From Streptomyces sp. NBC_01481 (lineage in GTDB: Bacteria; Actinomycetota; Actinomycetes; Streptomycetales; Streptomycetaceae): a stretch of DNA of 64,000 nucleotides. Below are positions 35,922-45,380 of the stretch, one piece after another. The translations under genes were made by a program, and so were the position numbers. The notes beneath the pieces were generated by a model. The model worked only from the letters and a program-made list of their open reading frames with translations, made no database searches and was not told the DNA's origin. The stretch lies in contig NZ_JAPEPT010000001.1 in NCBI RefSeq assembly GCF_026339995.1, positions 1,500,501-1,564,500 on the forward strand, in the 5' to 3' direction. Within the stretch, counting starts at the first letter, position 1; each line of letters starts with the position of its first letter.

Positions 35922-36737
35922 TCAGCCCTGCAGCGCCTTCGCGAGCGCCGCGTTGTACTGCTCCACCGTCATCGGCGGGTTGTCCGTTCCCTCCGCCGTG
36001 ACCTTCTTGCCGTTCATCTTCAGCGTCGGCGTGCCCTCGACCCCGCTCTTGCCGAACGCGTCCGACATCCTCATGGCCCAGGCGTCGAAGGTGCCGTCCT
36101 CCACGTTCTTCTTGAACTCGGCATTGCTCTTGAGTGCCGGGATCGTGTCGGCCACCTCAAGGAGGTACGAGTCCTTGGCGAACTTGTCGTCGGTCTCCTT
36201 GGGGTGCCACTTCGCCGAGTAGAGCGCGGCCTTGTACTCGGTGAAGGCCTCCGGGCTGACGTTGAGCGCCGCGCCCAGCGCGCTCAGCGCGTTCTTGGAG
36301 CCTTCGCCCGAGTCGGCGTTGTCGATGAACGTCGCGCCGACGTACTTCAGCTTGTACTTGCCCGCGTCGACGTCCTTCTTCACCGTCGGGCCGACCGCCT
36401 GCTCGAAGCTCGCGCAGACCGGGCAGCGCGAGTCCTCGTACAGCTCCAGCGTCTTCTTCGCGGACGCCTTGCCGATGACGACGGTCGTGCCGTTCTCGCC
36501 CGAGGTGTTCTTCGGCGCGGTGATGTTCTTCTCGTCCTTCGCCGACTCCCAGTGGCTCGGCTTGTTGGCCTGCATGATCGCGTAGCCGGCACCGCCCGCG
36601 ATCGCGAGGACCACGATCGTCGAGCCGATGACGATGAGCTGGCGGCGGGTCTTTTCCTTCTTGGCCTGGCGCTCTCGCTCCTGGCGCAGCCGCTCGCGGG
36701 CCGCCGCCTTGTTGGCCTGGCTGTTACGTGCACTCAT
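35922..36737 (-). CDS. Membrane-anchored DsbA-like thioredoxin-fold protein
   Basis: A 271-residue protein: charged cytoplasmic N-terminus (residues 1-32), one membrane segment (about 33-55) and an extracytoplasmic thioredoxin fold with the CPVC redox motif (C105, C108) in LYEDSRCPVCASFE. A cis-proline loop is in VEGTPTLKMNGK. It probably forms or rearranges disulfides in exported proteins, perhaps including the nearby secreted enzymes. The ATG at 36737 has GGAG upstream. It follows a membrane protein gene by 62 bp on the same strand. Confidence 0.9.
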   Translation of the reverse strand: MSARNSQANKAAARERLRQERERQAKKEKTRRQLIVIGSTIVVLAIAGGAGYAIMQANKPSHWESAKDEKNITAPKNTSGENGTTVVIGKASAKKTLELYEDSRCPVCASFEQAVGPTVKKDVDAGKYKLKYVGATFIDNADSGEGSKNALSALGAALNVSPEAFTEYKAALYSAKWHPKETDDKFAKDSYLLEVADTIPALKSNAEFKKNVEDGTFDAWAMRMSDAFGKSGVEGTPTLKMNGKKVTAEGTDNPPMTVEQYNAALAKALQG

Positions 36738-36799
36738 GCTGATTCACTCCGTGTGAGGTCGTACCCGTAAGAGGGATACGGAAAGAGGGGACTGCGGGC

Positions 36800-37486
36800 T
36801 CAGGCGAAGACTGCGGCCGAGCGCGGCGGTCCCCGTCGTCCGACGGAGTGCACCAGCAGGCGGGTGCGGGAGCTGCCGGGGCGGCTGAGCGCAGGGCGCA
36901 CCGCGCGGCGTACGGACCGGTGTGCCGTGACCACCGCCGCCGCCAGCATCAGCGGCCGGAACGCGAAAGCGCCCACCGCCCGGACAAGCCCGGCCAGCGC
37001 GGACTCGCCGCGCCGCAGCCAGGCAGCGGCCAGCAGCCCGACCGACAGATGCGCGGCGAGCAGCAGCCAGGGCAGGGCCGGGTTGGCGGAGTGCAGCAGG
37101 GCCGCCGCCGTGCCGTGGTCGGGGCCGCCGACACCGGGCAGCGCCGTGCCGACACTGCCGCCGCACAGCACATCGAAGCCCACCGAGCGCAGCGACCCGG
37201 CGACCGGGCCCCCGCCGGGGCCGTAACAGACGTCCTGGCCGGTGGTGAAGACGGTGTCCGCGGCCAGTTCCAGCGGCACGAGCAGGCTCGCGATCCGCCA
37301 GTAGCCGCGCTCCCGGCCGGAGAGGGCGTACACGACGGCGAAGACGCCCGCCGAAAGACCGGCGACGGTGGTCAGCGGCAGCGGCACCCGGGAGAGCAGC
37401 ACATGGGACGCCGCGGACAGCGTCACGACCAGTGCCGTGAAGATCGCCGCCCGCAGCGCCCTGAGCTGCATCCCTGATACGTCCAT
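36800..37486 (-). CDS. Uncharacterised integral membrane protein
   Basis: About 228 residues with four to five hydrophobic segments (for example AIFTALVVTLSAASHVLLS and LPWLLLAAHLSVGLLAAAWL). Two Cys lie in an extracytoplasmic-looking loop (DVCYGPGGG and DVLCGGSVG). The basic C-terminus is probably cytoplasmic. I do not recognise a function; similar proteins occur next to DsbA-like genes in Streptomyces, so an envelope or redox link is possible. The ATG at 37486 was chosen; GTG at 37489 is adjacent. Confidence 0.7.
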   Translation of the reverse strand: MDVSGMQLRALRAAIFTALVVTLSAASHVLLSRVPLPLTTVAGLSAGVFAVVYALSGRERGYWRIASLLVPLELAADTVFTTGQDVCYGPGGGPVAGSLRSVGFDVLCGGSVGTALPGVGGPDHGTAAALLHSANPALPWLLLAAHLSVGLLAAAWLRRGESALAGLVRAVGAFAFRPLMLAAAVVTAHRSVRRAVRPALSRPGSSRTRLLVHSVGRRGPPRSAAVFA

Positions 37487-37568
37487 CACCGGGAGTGTCC
37501 CATGCGTCCCCGTAAGGGACTCTTAAAGGGATCCGGCCGCAAGGATCCGGCCGACCTGAGGGTGTCCC

Positions 37569-38903
37569 CTACAGTCCCGGGATACGACCGTTACGGAACA
37601 GGTCCACGAAGATCTGGTGGTCCGCCCGCGCCTGCGTGCCGTAGCTGTGCGCGAACTCGACCAGCAGCTCCGCAAAGCCTTCCTCGTCCGCCGCGATCGC
37701 CGCGTCGATGGCCCGCTCCGTGGAGAACGGCACCAGCGAGTGGCCGCTCTCGTCGTCCGCCGCGCCGTGCATCGTCGCCGTCGCCCGGCCGAGGTCGGCG
37801 ACGACGGCCGCGATCTCCTCGGGGTCGTCGATGTCCGACCAGTCCAGGTCCACCGCGTACGGGGACACCTCGGCCACCAGCTGACCGGCGCCGTCCAGCT
37901 CGGTCCAGCCCAGCCACGGGTCGGCGTGGTCCTGCAGCGCGCGCTGCGAGATCACCGTGCGGTGGCCCTCGTGCTGGAAGTACTCCCGCGCGGTCGCGTC
38001 GGTGATGTGGCGGGAGACCGCCGGAGTCTGCGCCTGCTTCATATAGATCACGACGTCGTTCTCCAGGGCGTCGCTGTTGCCCTCCAGCAGGATGTTGTAC
38101 GAGGGCAGGCCCGCGGATCCGATGCCGATGCCGCGCCGGCCCACGACGTCCTTGACGCGGTACGAGTCGGGCCGCGTCAGGCTGGACTCGGGCAGCGTCT
38201 CCAGATAGCCGTCGAAGGCCGCGAGCACCTTGTAGCGGGTGGCGGCGTCCAGCTCGATCGAGCCGCCGCCCGGGGCGAACCGGCGCTCGAAGTCACGGAT
38301 CTCGGTCATCGAGTCGAGCAGTTCGAAGCGGGTCAGCGAGCGGGCGTCGCGCAGAGCGTCCAGCAGCGGCCCCTCGGCGGTGTCCAGCGTGAAGGGCGGC
38401 ACCTCGTCGTTCTTGGCGCCGGTGGCCAGGGCGTGGATGCGCTCGCGGTACGCGGCGGCGTAGACCCGCACCAGCTCGGTGATCTGCTCGTCGCTGAGCG
38501 CCTTGGTGTAGCCGATCAGCGCCAGCGACGCGGCCAGCCGCTTGAGGTCCCAGGTGAAGGGGCCGATGTACGCCTCGTCGAAGTCGTTGACGTTGAAGAT
38601 CAGCCGGCCGTTGGCGTCCATGTACGTGCCGAAGTTCTCGGCGTGCAGATCGCCGTGGATCCACACCCGGCCGGTGCGGTCGTCGAGGAACGGGCCGCCG
38701 TGCTGCTCCCGCTCCAGGTCGTTGTAGAAGAGGCAGGCGGTGCCCCGGTAGAACGCGAACGCCGACGCGGCCATCTTCCGGAACTTGACCCGGAAGGCGG
38801 CGGGATCGGCCGCCAGCAGCTGGCCGAAGGCTGTCTCGAAGACGGCGAGAATCTGCTCGCCGCGCTCTTCGGCTGTGACCTCGGCGGATCGCGGTACCGA
38901 CAT
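37569..38903 (-). CDS. DUF2252 family protein (kinase-like fold)
   Basis: A 444-residue protein with kinase-like landmarks: FYRGTACLFYND, the catalytic-loop-like WIHGDLHAENFG and the metal-site-like NDFDEAYIGPFTWDLKR, then SAGLPSYNILLEG and the C-terminal DESGHSLVPF. DUF2252 resembles aminoglycoside/choline kinase folds, but its substrate is unknown. The ATG at 38903 has AGGAGG nine bases upstream; the longer frame (to 39092) runs into the dnaE control region and is not supported. It is divergent from dnaE, 169 bp apart. Confidence 0.88.
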   Translation of the reverse strand: MSVPRSAEVTAEERGEQILAVFETAFGQLLAADPAAFRVKFRKMAASAFAFYRGTACLFYNDLEREQHGGPFLDDRTGRVWIHGDLHAENFGTYMDANGRLIFNVNDFDEAYIGPFTWDLKRLAASLALIGYTKALSDEQITELVRVYAAAYRERIHALATGAKNDEVPPFTLDTAEGPLLDALRDARSLTRFELLDSMTEIRDFERRFAPGGGSIELDAATRYKVLAAFDGYLETLPESSLTRPDSYRVKDVVGRRGIGIGSAGLPSYNILLEGNSDALENDVVIYMKQAQTPAVSRHITDATAREYFQHEGHRTVISQRALQDHADPWLGWTELDGAGQLVAEVSPYAVDLDWSDIDDPEEIAAVVADLGRATATMHGAADDESGHSLVPFSTERAIDAAIAADEEGFAELLVEFAHSYGTQARADHQIFVDLFRNGRIPGL

Positions 38904-39072
38904 CGCTGGGTGCCTCCTGGTGCATGACAAAAGGGACGGGGTTCCGTCTCCTCCAACGCATGACCGTACTCGGGAGTGCCCGCCGACTGTCAGTGCCAGG
39001 ACGTAGACTTCCACGCTGTTCCCCCAGACTGTCTGCAACCTGTCGCCCACCGTTATCCGGAGGCATTCCGCC

Positions 39073-42000
39073 GTGACCAAGCCGCCTTTCACGCACCTTC
39101 ACGTCCACACCCAGTACTCGTTGCTGGACGGTGCCGCGCGGCTCAAGGACATGTTCGACGCCTGCAACGAGATGGGCATGACGCACATCGCCATGACCGA
39201 CCATGGCAACCTCCACGGGGCGTACGACTTCTTCCACTCGGCGAAGAAGGCGGGCGTCACGCCCATCATCGGCATCGAGGCGTATGTCGCCCCCGAGTCC
39301 CGGCGGAACAAGCGCAAGATCCAGTGGGGTCAGCCCCACCAGAAGCGGGACGACGTCTCCGGTTCGGGTGGTTACACCCACAAGACGATCTGGGCGGCGA
39401 ACAGGACCGGTCTGCACAATCTGTTCCGGCTCTCCTCGGACGCGTATGCCGAGGGCTGGCTGCAGAAGTGGCCGCGCATGGACAAGGAGACCATCGCCCA
39501 GTGGTCCGAGGGGCTCATCGCCTCCACCGGCTGCCCGTCCGGCGAGCTCCAGACCCGGCTGCGCCTCGGCCAGTTCGACGAGGCACTCAAGGCCGCGTCC
39601 GAGTACCAGGACATCTTCGGCAAGGACCGGTACTTCCTGGAGCTGATGGACCACGGCATCGAGATCGAGCGCCGGGTCCGCGACGGCCTGCTGGAGATCG
39701 GCAAGAAGCTCGGCATCCCGCCGATCGTCACGAACGACTCGCACTACACCTACGCCCACGAGGCCGGTGCCCACGACGCGCTGCTGTGCATCCAGACCGG
39801 CAAGAACCTCTCGGACCCGGACCGCTTCCGCTTCGACGGCACCGGCTACTACCTGAAGTCCACAGACGAGATGTACGCCGTGGACTCCTCGGACGCCTGG
39901 CAGGAGGGCTGCGCCAACACCCTGCTCGTCGCGCAGCAGATCGACACCGAGGGCTGGTTCGAAGAGCGCAACCTGATGCCGAAGTTCGAGGTCCCCGAGG
40001 GCTACACCGAGGTGACCTGGTTCCGCGACGAGACCATGCGCGGCATGGCCCGGCGCTACCCCGGCGGCATCCCGGACGACCGGCTCAAGCAGGTCGAGTA
40101 CGAGATGGGCATCATCATCGACATGGGCTTCCCGGGGTACTTCCTCGTGGTCGCCGACTTCATCATGTGGGCCAAGAACAACGGCATCGCGGTGGGCCCC
40201 GGCCGAGGCTCCGCGGCCGGCTCGATCGTCGCGTACGCCATGGGCATCACCGACCTCGACCCGATCGAGCACGGCCTGATCTTCGAGCGGTTCCTCAACC
40301 CCGAGCGCATCTCCATGCCCGATGTCGACATCGACTTCGACGAGCGCCGGCGCGGTGAGGTCATCCGGTACGTCACGGAGAAGTACGGCGCCGACAAGGT
40401 CGCCATGATCGGCACGTACGGCAAGATCAAGGCGAAGAACGCCATCAAGGACTCCGCCCGGGTGCTCGGCTATCCGTACGCCATGGGCGACCGGCTCACC
40501 AAGGCGATGCCCGCCGACGTCCTCGGCAAGGGCATCGACCTCAACGGCATCACCGACCCCAAGCACCCGCGCTACAGCGAGGCGGGCGAGATCCGGGGGA
40601 TGTACGAGAACGAGCCGGACGTGAAGAAGGTCATCGACACCGCCAAGGGTGTCGAGGGCCTGGTCCGCCAGATGGGTGTGCACGCAGCCGGCGTGATCAT
40701 GTCCAGCGAGACGATCACCGACCATGTCCCGGTCTGGGTGCGGCCCTCGGACGGCGTGACCATCACGCAGTGGGACTACCCGAGCTGTGAGTCGCTCGGC
40801 CTGCTGAAGATGGACTTCCTGGGCCTGCGAAACCTCACCATCATGGACGACGCCGTCAAGATGGTGAAGGCCAACCGGGGAATCGATCTGGACCTGCTCG
40901 CCCTTCCGCTGGACGACCCCACGACGTACGAACTGCTCTGCCGCGGTGACACGCTCGGCGTCTTCCAGTTCGACGGCGGCCCGATGCGTTCGCTGCTGCG
41001 GCTGATGAAGCCCGACAACTTCGAGGACATTTCCGCCGTCTCGGCCCTGTACCGGCCGGGCCCGATGGGCATGAACTCGCACACGAACTACGCGCTCCGC
41101 AAGAACGGCCAGCAGGAGATCACGCCGATCCACCCGGAGCTGGAGGAGCCCCTCAAGGAGGTCCTCGGCCTCACCTACGGCCTGATCGTGTACCAGGAGC
41201 AGGTCCAGAAGGCCGCCCAGATCATCGCCGGGTACTCCCTCGGCGAGGCCGACATCCTCCGCCGCGTGATGGGCAAGAAGAAGCCCGAGGAGCTGGCGAA
41301 GAACTTCGGTATCTTCCAGGCCGGCGCCCGTAAGAACGGCTACTCCGACCAGGGGATCCAGGCCCTGTGGGACGTGCTGGTCCCCTTCGCCGGATACGCC
41401 TTCAACAAGGCGCACTCCTCCGCGTACGGCCTGGTCACCTACTGGACCGCGTATCTCAAGGCGAACTACCCGGCCGAGTACATGGCCGCGCTGCTCACCT
41501 CGGTGAAGGACGACAAGGACAAGTCGGCGGTCTATCTGAACGAGTGCCGCCGCATGGGCATCAAGGTGCTGCCGCCCAATGTGAACGAGTCTCAGTCGAA
41601 CTTCGCCGCCCAGGGCGACGACGTGATCCTCTTCGGCCTCTCCGCCGTGCGCAACGTCGGCACGAACGTGGTGGACTCGATCATCCGCTGCCGCAAGTCC
41701 AAGGGGAAGTACGCCTCCTTCCCCGACTTCCTCGACAAGGTCGAGGCCGTCGTCTGCAATAAGCGGACCGTCGAGTCACTCATCAAGGCCGGCGCCTTCG
41801 ACGAGATGGGCCACACCCGCAAGGGTCTGGTCGCCCACCACGAACCCATGATCGACAATGTGGTCGCGGTCAAGCGCAAGGAGGCCGAGGGGCAGTTCGA
41901 CCTGTTCGGCGGGATGGGCGACGAGGCCACCGACGAGCCGGGCTTCGGGCTCGACGTCGAGTTCTCCGACATCGAGTGGGACAAGTCGTATCTGCTCGCG

Positions 42001-42612
42001 CAGGAGCGCGAGATGCTCGGCCTCTATGTCTCCGACCATCCGCTCTTCGGTATCGAGCACGTCCTGAGCGACAAGACGGACGCCGCGATCTCCCAGCTCA
42101 CCGGCGGTGAGCACGCGGACGGCGCGGTGGTCACCATCGGCGGCATCATCTCCGGCCTGCAGCGCAAGATGACCAAGCAGGGCAATGCCTGGGCGATCGC
42201 CACGGTCGAGGATCTGGCGGGCTCCATCGAGTGCATGTTCTTCCCGGCGACGTATCAGCTGGTGTCGACCCAACTCGTCGAGGACACCGTGGTCTTCGTC
42301 AAGGGGCGGCTCGACAAGCGCGAGGACATCCCGCGGCTCGTCGCGATGGAGCTGATGGTCCCCGACCTCTCCTCGGCCGGGACCAACGCCCCCGTGGTGG
42401 TCACCATCCCGACGGTGAAGGTCACGCCGCCGATGGTCAGCAGGCTCGGCGAGATCCTCAGCCACCACAAGGGCAACACCGAGGTGCGGATCAAGCTTCA
42501 GGGCCCCCGCAAGACGACGGTGCTCCGGCTCGACCGGCACCGCGTCCAGGCGGACCCGGCGCTGTTCGGTGATCTCAAGGTGCTGCTCGGCCCGTCCTGC
42601 CTGGCCGGCTGA
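39073..42612 (+). CDS. dnaE: DNA polymerase III alpha subunit
   Basis: A 1179-residue replicative polymerase. The N-terminal PHP domain begins HLHVHTQYSLLDGAARL; the palm domain has GPGRGSAAGSIVAYAMGITD and the catalytic aspartates D417, D419 and D421 (PDVDIDFDE). Tau- and clamp-interacting regions and an OB fold (AVVTIGGIISGLQRKMTKQG) follow. The length and PHP domain fit DnaE1, the main replicase. The start is GTG at 39073 after a CCGGAGG site. It ends at a strong hairpin. Confidence 0.96.
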   Translation: MTKPPFTHLHVHTQYSLLDGAARLKDMFDACNEMGMTHIAMTDHGNLHGAYDFFHSAKKAGVTPIIGIEAYVAPESRRNKRKIQWGQPHQKRDDVSGSGGYTHKTIWAANRTGLHNLFRLSSDAYAEGWLQKWPRMDKETIAQWSEGLIASTGCPSGELQTRLRLGQFDEALKAASEYQDIFGKDRYFLELMDHGIEIERRVRDGLLEIGKKLGIPPIVTNDSHYTYAHEAGAHDALLCIQTGKNLSDPDRFRFDGTGYYLKSTDEMYAVDSSDAWQEGCANTLLVAQQIDTEGWFEERNLMPKFEVPEGYTEVTWFRDETMRGMARRYPGGIPDDRLKQVEYEMGIIIDMGFPGYFLVVADFIMWAKNNGIAVGPGRGSAAGSIVAYAMGITDLDPIEHGLIFERFLNPERISMPDVDIDFDERRRGEVIRYVTEKYGADKVAMIGTYGKIKAKNAIKDSARVLGYPYAMGDRLTKAMPADVLGKGIDLNGITDPKHPRYSEAGEIRGMYENEPDVKKVIDTAKGVEGLVRQMGVHAAGVIMSSETITDHVPVWVRPSDGVTITQWDYPSCESLGLLKMDFLGLRNLTIMDDAVKMVKANRGIDLDLLALPLDDPTTYELLCRGDTLGVFQFDGGPMRSLLRLMKPDNFEDISAVSALYRPGPMGMNSHTNYALRKNGQQEITPIHPELEEPLKEVLGLTYGLIVYQEQVQKAAQIIAGYSLGEADILRRVMGKKKPEELAKNFGIFQAGARKNGYSDQGIQALWDVLVPFAGYAFNKAHSSAYGLVTYWTAYLKANYPAEYMAALLTSVKDDKDKSAVYLNECRRMGIKVLPPNVNESQSNFAAQGDDVILFGLSAVRNVGTNVVDSIIRCRKSKGKYASFPDFLDKVEAVVCNKRTVESLIKAGAFDEMGHTRKGLVAHHEPMIDNVVAVKRKEAEGQFDLFGGMGDEATDEPGFGLDVEFSDIEWDKSYLLAQEREMLGLYVSDHPLFGIEHVLSDKTDAAISQLTGGEHADGAVVTIGGIISGLQRKMTKQGNAWAIATVEDLAGSIECMFFPATYQLVSTQLVEDTVVFVKGRLDKREDIPRLVAMELMVPDLSSAGTNAPVVVTIPTVKVTPPMVSRLGEILSHHKGNTEVRIKLQGPRKTTVLRLDRHRVQADPALFGDLKVLLGPSCLAG

Positions 42613-42660
42613 GGCTTTCCGCTCACCGCACACGCCCACGCAAGCACACGCCCACGCAAA

Positions 42661-42690
42661 GGGGCGCGCCCGTCGTCACGGGCGCGCCCC
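42661..42690. terminator. Bidirectional terminator after dnaE
   Basis: A perfect 13-bp stem, GGGGCGCGCCCGT (42661-42673) and ACGGGCGCGCCCC (42678-42690), with loop CGTC, then TTGTGG. It lies between dnaE and a convergent small gene and probably serves both. Confidence 0.8.
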
Positions 42691-42708
42691 TTGTGGCTTT
42701 ACGGCCTG

Positions 42709-42888
42709 TCAGTTGTGGCCGAAGCGCCGCTGGTGCTTACGCGCAACATCCGCGGGGCTGCCCTGTGCCTGCGACTGGGGCTGCACATGCGACTCGTACG
42801 CGGTCGACTTGGCCTTCTCGCCACCACGCTCTGCGGCCGAAGCGCGGTCCTGTTGACCGCCCTGCTTGCGATTCTTGTTCTTGGCCAT
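42709..42888 (-). CDS. Small basic conserved protein, 59 residues
   Basis: A hydrophilic protein starting MAKNKNRKQGGQQDRAS and ending ARKHQRRFGHN, rich in Gln, Lys and Arg with no hydrophobic segment. The ATG at 42888 has an excellent AGGAGG seven bases upstream, which strongly supports expression. I recognise this only as a small conserved actinomycete protein of unknown function; its composition suggests nucleic-acid or ribosome contact. Divergent from the NYN gene. Confidence 0.8.
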   Translation of the reverse strand: MAKNKNRKQGGQQDRASAAERGGEKAKSTAYESHVQPQSQAQGSPADVARKHQRRFGHN

Positions 42889-43139
42889 GGTGATACCTCC
42901 TGTGGGGGATCTCGGGGCCAGGGCCGCGACCAGATTCACATACCAGCCTAACCGTCGCATTTTGGATCACTACGGTGCGTAAAGGGCGCTTGTCCACCAC
43001 AGGTTCGGGTTCCGCCACGCCGATGATCGAGTTCCGGCCGTTAACCCTCCCGTGGTCGGGCAGACTCGAAGGAAACCCGGAACAATCCCCGATCCGGACC
43101 CTTCCCCGATCCCGAAGTTCCCGAAAGAGGGTGGAACGC

Positions 43140-44372
43140 GTGGACCGCTGCGTTGTCCTGGTGGACGCCGGATATCTGCTGGGCGCCGCCGCGAGCCTGC
43201 TCGCCGGGGAACCGGCGCGTTCCAGAATCACCGTCGACCACGCCGCCCTCATCCTGGGCCTGCGCGAACTCGCCGAGGCCGATACGGAACGCCCGCTGCT
43301 GCGCATCTACTGGTTCGACGGCGCCCCCGACCGCGTACCGCAGCCCGAGCACCGGCGACTGCGCGTGATGCCGAGGGTGACGGTCCGGCTGGGCGCACTG
43401 ACCCGCAGCGACGGCCGCTGGGCGCAGAAGGGCGTCGATGCGGCCATGCACGCCGAACTCACCGAACTGGCCAGAAACCGCGCCTGCTCCGATGTGGTCC
43501 TGGTGACCGGGGACGGGGATCTGCTGCCCGGGCTGATGTCCGCCAAGGAGCACGGCGTCGCCGTTCACCTCTGGGCGGTGCAGGCCGCCGACGGCGACTA
43601 CAACCAGTCGGAGGACCTGGTCGCCGAGGCCGACGAGCGCCGCGTGCTCGACCGCGCCTGGATCACCCGGGCGGTACGGGCCAAGGAGCTCACCGGCATC
43701 TGCGCCCCCTCGCCCGCGCCCCGCCCCGAGATCGCGGCGATCCTCTCCGCGCCGCTGCCCGAGTCGGCGCTCGCGGCCTCGCAGGAGCGCGCCGCCGATG
43801 CCGCACGCAACGGCTCAGGGTCCACCCCCTCGGACAACGGCTCCGAGCCCGGCCCGGCCCCCGCCGCCGCCAAGGGCGTCCCCACCCCCAAGGACCTGGC
43901 GAGCCTGCGCGCCCCCGGCCAGAACTCCGCCCCCCACCCCGCGAGCGCAACGCTGCGCTGGTCCTCCGACAAGGGCTGGGTCGAGCGGCCCGGCGCCGGC
44001 ACCGTGGGCGAGCCGCCCGAGACGGCTTCACTGCCGACGCTGGCCCAGCTCACCAGCGCCGAGCAGCGCTGGGCCGACCGCGAGGAGGACATCACCACGG
44101 TCGGCGGCGACCCCTTCGAGGTCGGACAGGTCTTCGCCCGGCGCTGGATGGAACGGCTGCCGGAGAGCGGCCATGTGCAGAAGCTGTCCACCATGTACCC
44201 GCGGATCCCGCACCGTATCGACGGCGAACTGCTGCGGTACGCGGCACGTTTCGGGCTTCTCGCGCACAAGGACGACCAGATCGACGAGCACGACCGCTAT
44301 GCGATCCGGGCCGGATTCTGGCGCGAGATCGACGTACGGGCGGCCGCGGAACACGCCCCCGCGGGGGAATAG
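43140..44372 (+). CDS. NYN (PIN-like) domain protein
   Basis: A 410-residue protein. The N-terminal NYN/LabA-type nuclease-like domain has the acidic residues D9 (CVVLVDAGYLLG), RIYWFDGAPDRV, GVDAAMHAELTELA and the VLVTGDGDLLPGL motif. A Pro/Ser/Ala-rich disordered linker covers about residues 200-290. The C-terminal region (FARRWMERLPESGHVQKLST through RYAARFGLLAHKD) looks like a small helical, perhaps RNA-binding, domain. The GTG at 43140 has AGAGG nine bases upstream; GTG at 43131 lacks spacing. An RNA-processing role is inferred from the NYN family. Confidence 0.85.
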   Translation: MDRCVVLVDAGYLLGAAASLLAGEPARSRITVDHAALILGLRELAEADTERPLLRIYWFDGAPDRVPQPEHRRLRVMPRVTVRLGALTRSDGRWAQKGVDAAMHAELTELARNRACSDVVLVTGDGDLLPGLMSAKEHGVAVHLWAVQAADGDYNQSEDLVAEADERRVLDRAWITRAVRAKELTGICAPSPAPRPEIAAILSAPLPESALAASQERAADAARNGSGSTPSDNGSEPGPAPAAAKGVPTPKDLASLRAPGQNSAPHPASATLRWSSDKGWVERPGAGTVGEPPETASLPTLAQLTSAEQRWADREEDITTVGGDPFEVGQVFARRWMERLPESGHVQKLSTMYPRIPHRIDGELLRYAARFGLLAHKDDQIDEHDRYAIRAGFWREIDVRAAAEHAPAGE

Positions 44373-44400
44373 CCCCGCCGACCCCGTAGGCTCGTCCCTT

Positions 44401-45380
44401 GTGAGTACGGTGTGCGCGGTGCGGGATCTGGTCAAGACGTACCCCGCCGCGCGCGCTCGCCGAGGCACCCCCGGGACACCCGAGGTGCGTGCCACGGACG
44501 GGATTTCGCTTCAGGTGCGGCGCGGCGAGATCTTCGGGCTGCTCGGACCCAACGGCGCGGGCAAGTCCACTCTCGTACGACAGCTCACCGGCCTGATGCG
44601 GCCGGACAGTGGCAGCGTCGACGTGCTGGGCCACGATCTCGTACGCCACCCCGAACGGGCATCCCGGCTCATCGGGTATCTCGGGCAGGAATCCACCGCC
44701 CTCGACGAACTGACCGTCGCACTCGCCGCCGAAACGACCGGCCGGTTGCGCGGACTGCCCGCACGGCAGGCACGGGCCGAGCGGGACGCCGTCCTGGAGG
44801 AGCTCGGGCTGACCGAGCTCGCCGCCCGTCCCCTGAAGAGACTCTCCGGCGGACAGCGGCGGCTGGCCTGCTTCGCGGCAACGCTGGTGGGCGAGCGGCC
44901 GGTCCTGGTACTGGACGAGCCGACCACCGGAATGGACCCCGTCGCACGGCGCGCGGTCTGGGCCGCCGTCGACCGGCGCCGGGCCGAGAACGGCGCGACC
45001 GTCCTGCTCGTCACCCACAACGTCATCGAGGCCGAGACCGTCCTCGACCGGGTCGCCGTGCTGGAACGCGGCCGGGTCATCGCATGCGACACCCCGACAG
45101 GGCTGAAGGAACGGATCGCGGGCGAGGTGCGCGTCGAGCTGGTGTGGCGCGAGCGGGCGCCCCTGGACGTGCCCGAAGTCGCCGCGCTGCGTCCGCGCAG
45201 GAGTCAGGGCGCCGGTGGGTGCTCAGGCTCGCCCCGGACGAGGCACGGGCTGCGGTCGCCGCGGTGACCGGCGGCGCGGCGTTCGCGGCGCTCGACGACT
45301 TCACACTGGCCGCGCCCAGCCTGGAGGACGTGTACCTGGCGCTCGGCGGGAACGCGACGAAAGGGCTGGTCAAGGCGTGA
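44401..45380 (+). pseudogene. ABC transporter ATP-binding gene with one-base frameshift near the 3' end
   Basis: The first frame (from GTG 44401) carries Walker A LLGPNGAGKSTLVRQL, signature RLSGGQRRLA, Walker B VLVLDEPTTGMDPV and H-loop LLVTHN, but then ends out of register at 45267. The normal C-terminus (RRWVLRLAPDEARAAV, then APSLEDVYLALGG) is found in another frame ending at 45380. The switch falls at about 45190-45215 and needs one missing base restored. The permease GTG overlaps the 45380 stop, so that is the ancestral end. This could be a true mutation, a sequencing error or, less likely, programmed frameshifting. Only the tail is affected, so partial function is possible. Confidence 0.8.

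Noticed and set aside
37530..37560. Repeated GGATCCGGCC as an insertion-sequence end
   Set aside because: Just two 10-bp direct copies four bases apart, with no transposase or target duplication.
38293..41415. A 1040-codon open frame antisense to dnaE
   Set aside because: High third-position GC keeps antisense frames open; the sequence shows no family motif and dnaE on the other strand is unmistakable.
45190..45215. Programmed ribosomal frameshift in the ABC ATPase gene
   Set aside because: No slippery heptamer or convincing downstream structure is visible; mutation or sequencing error is simpler.
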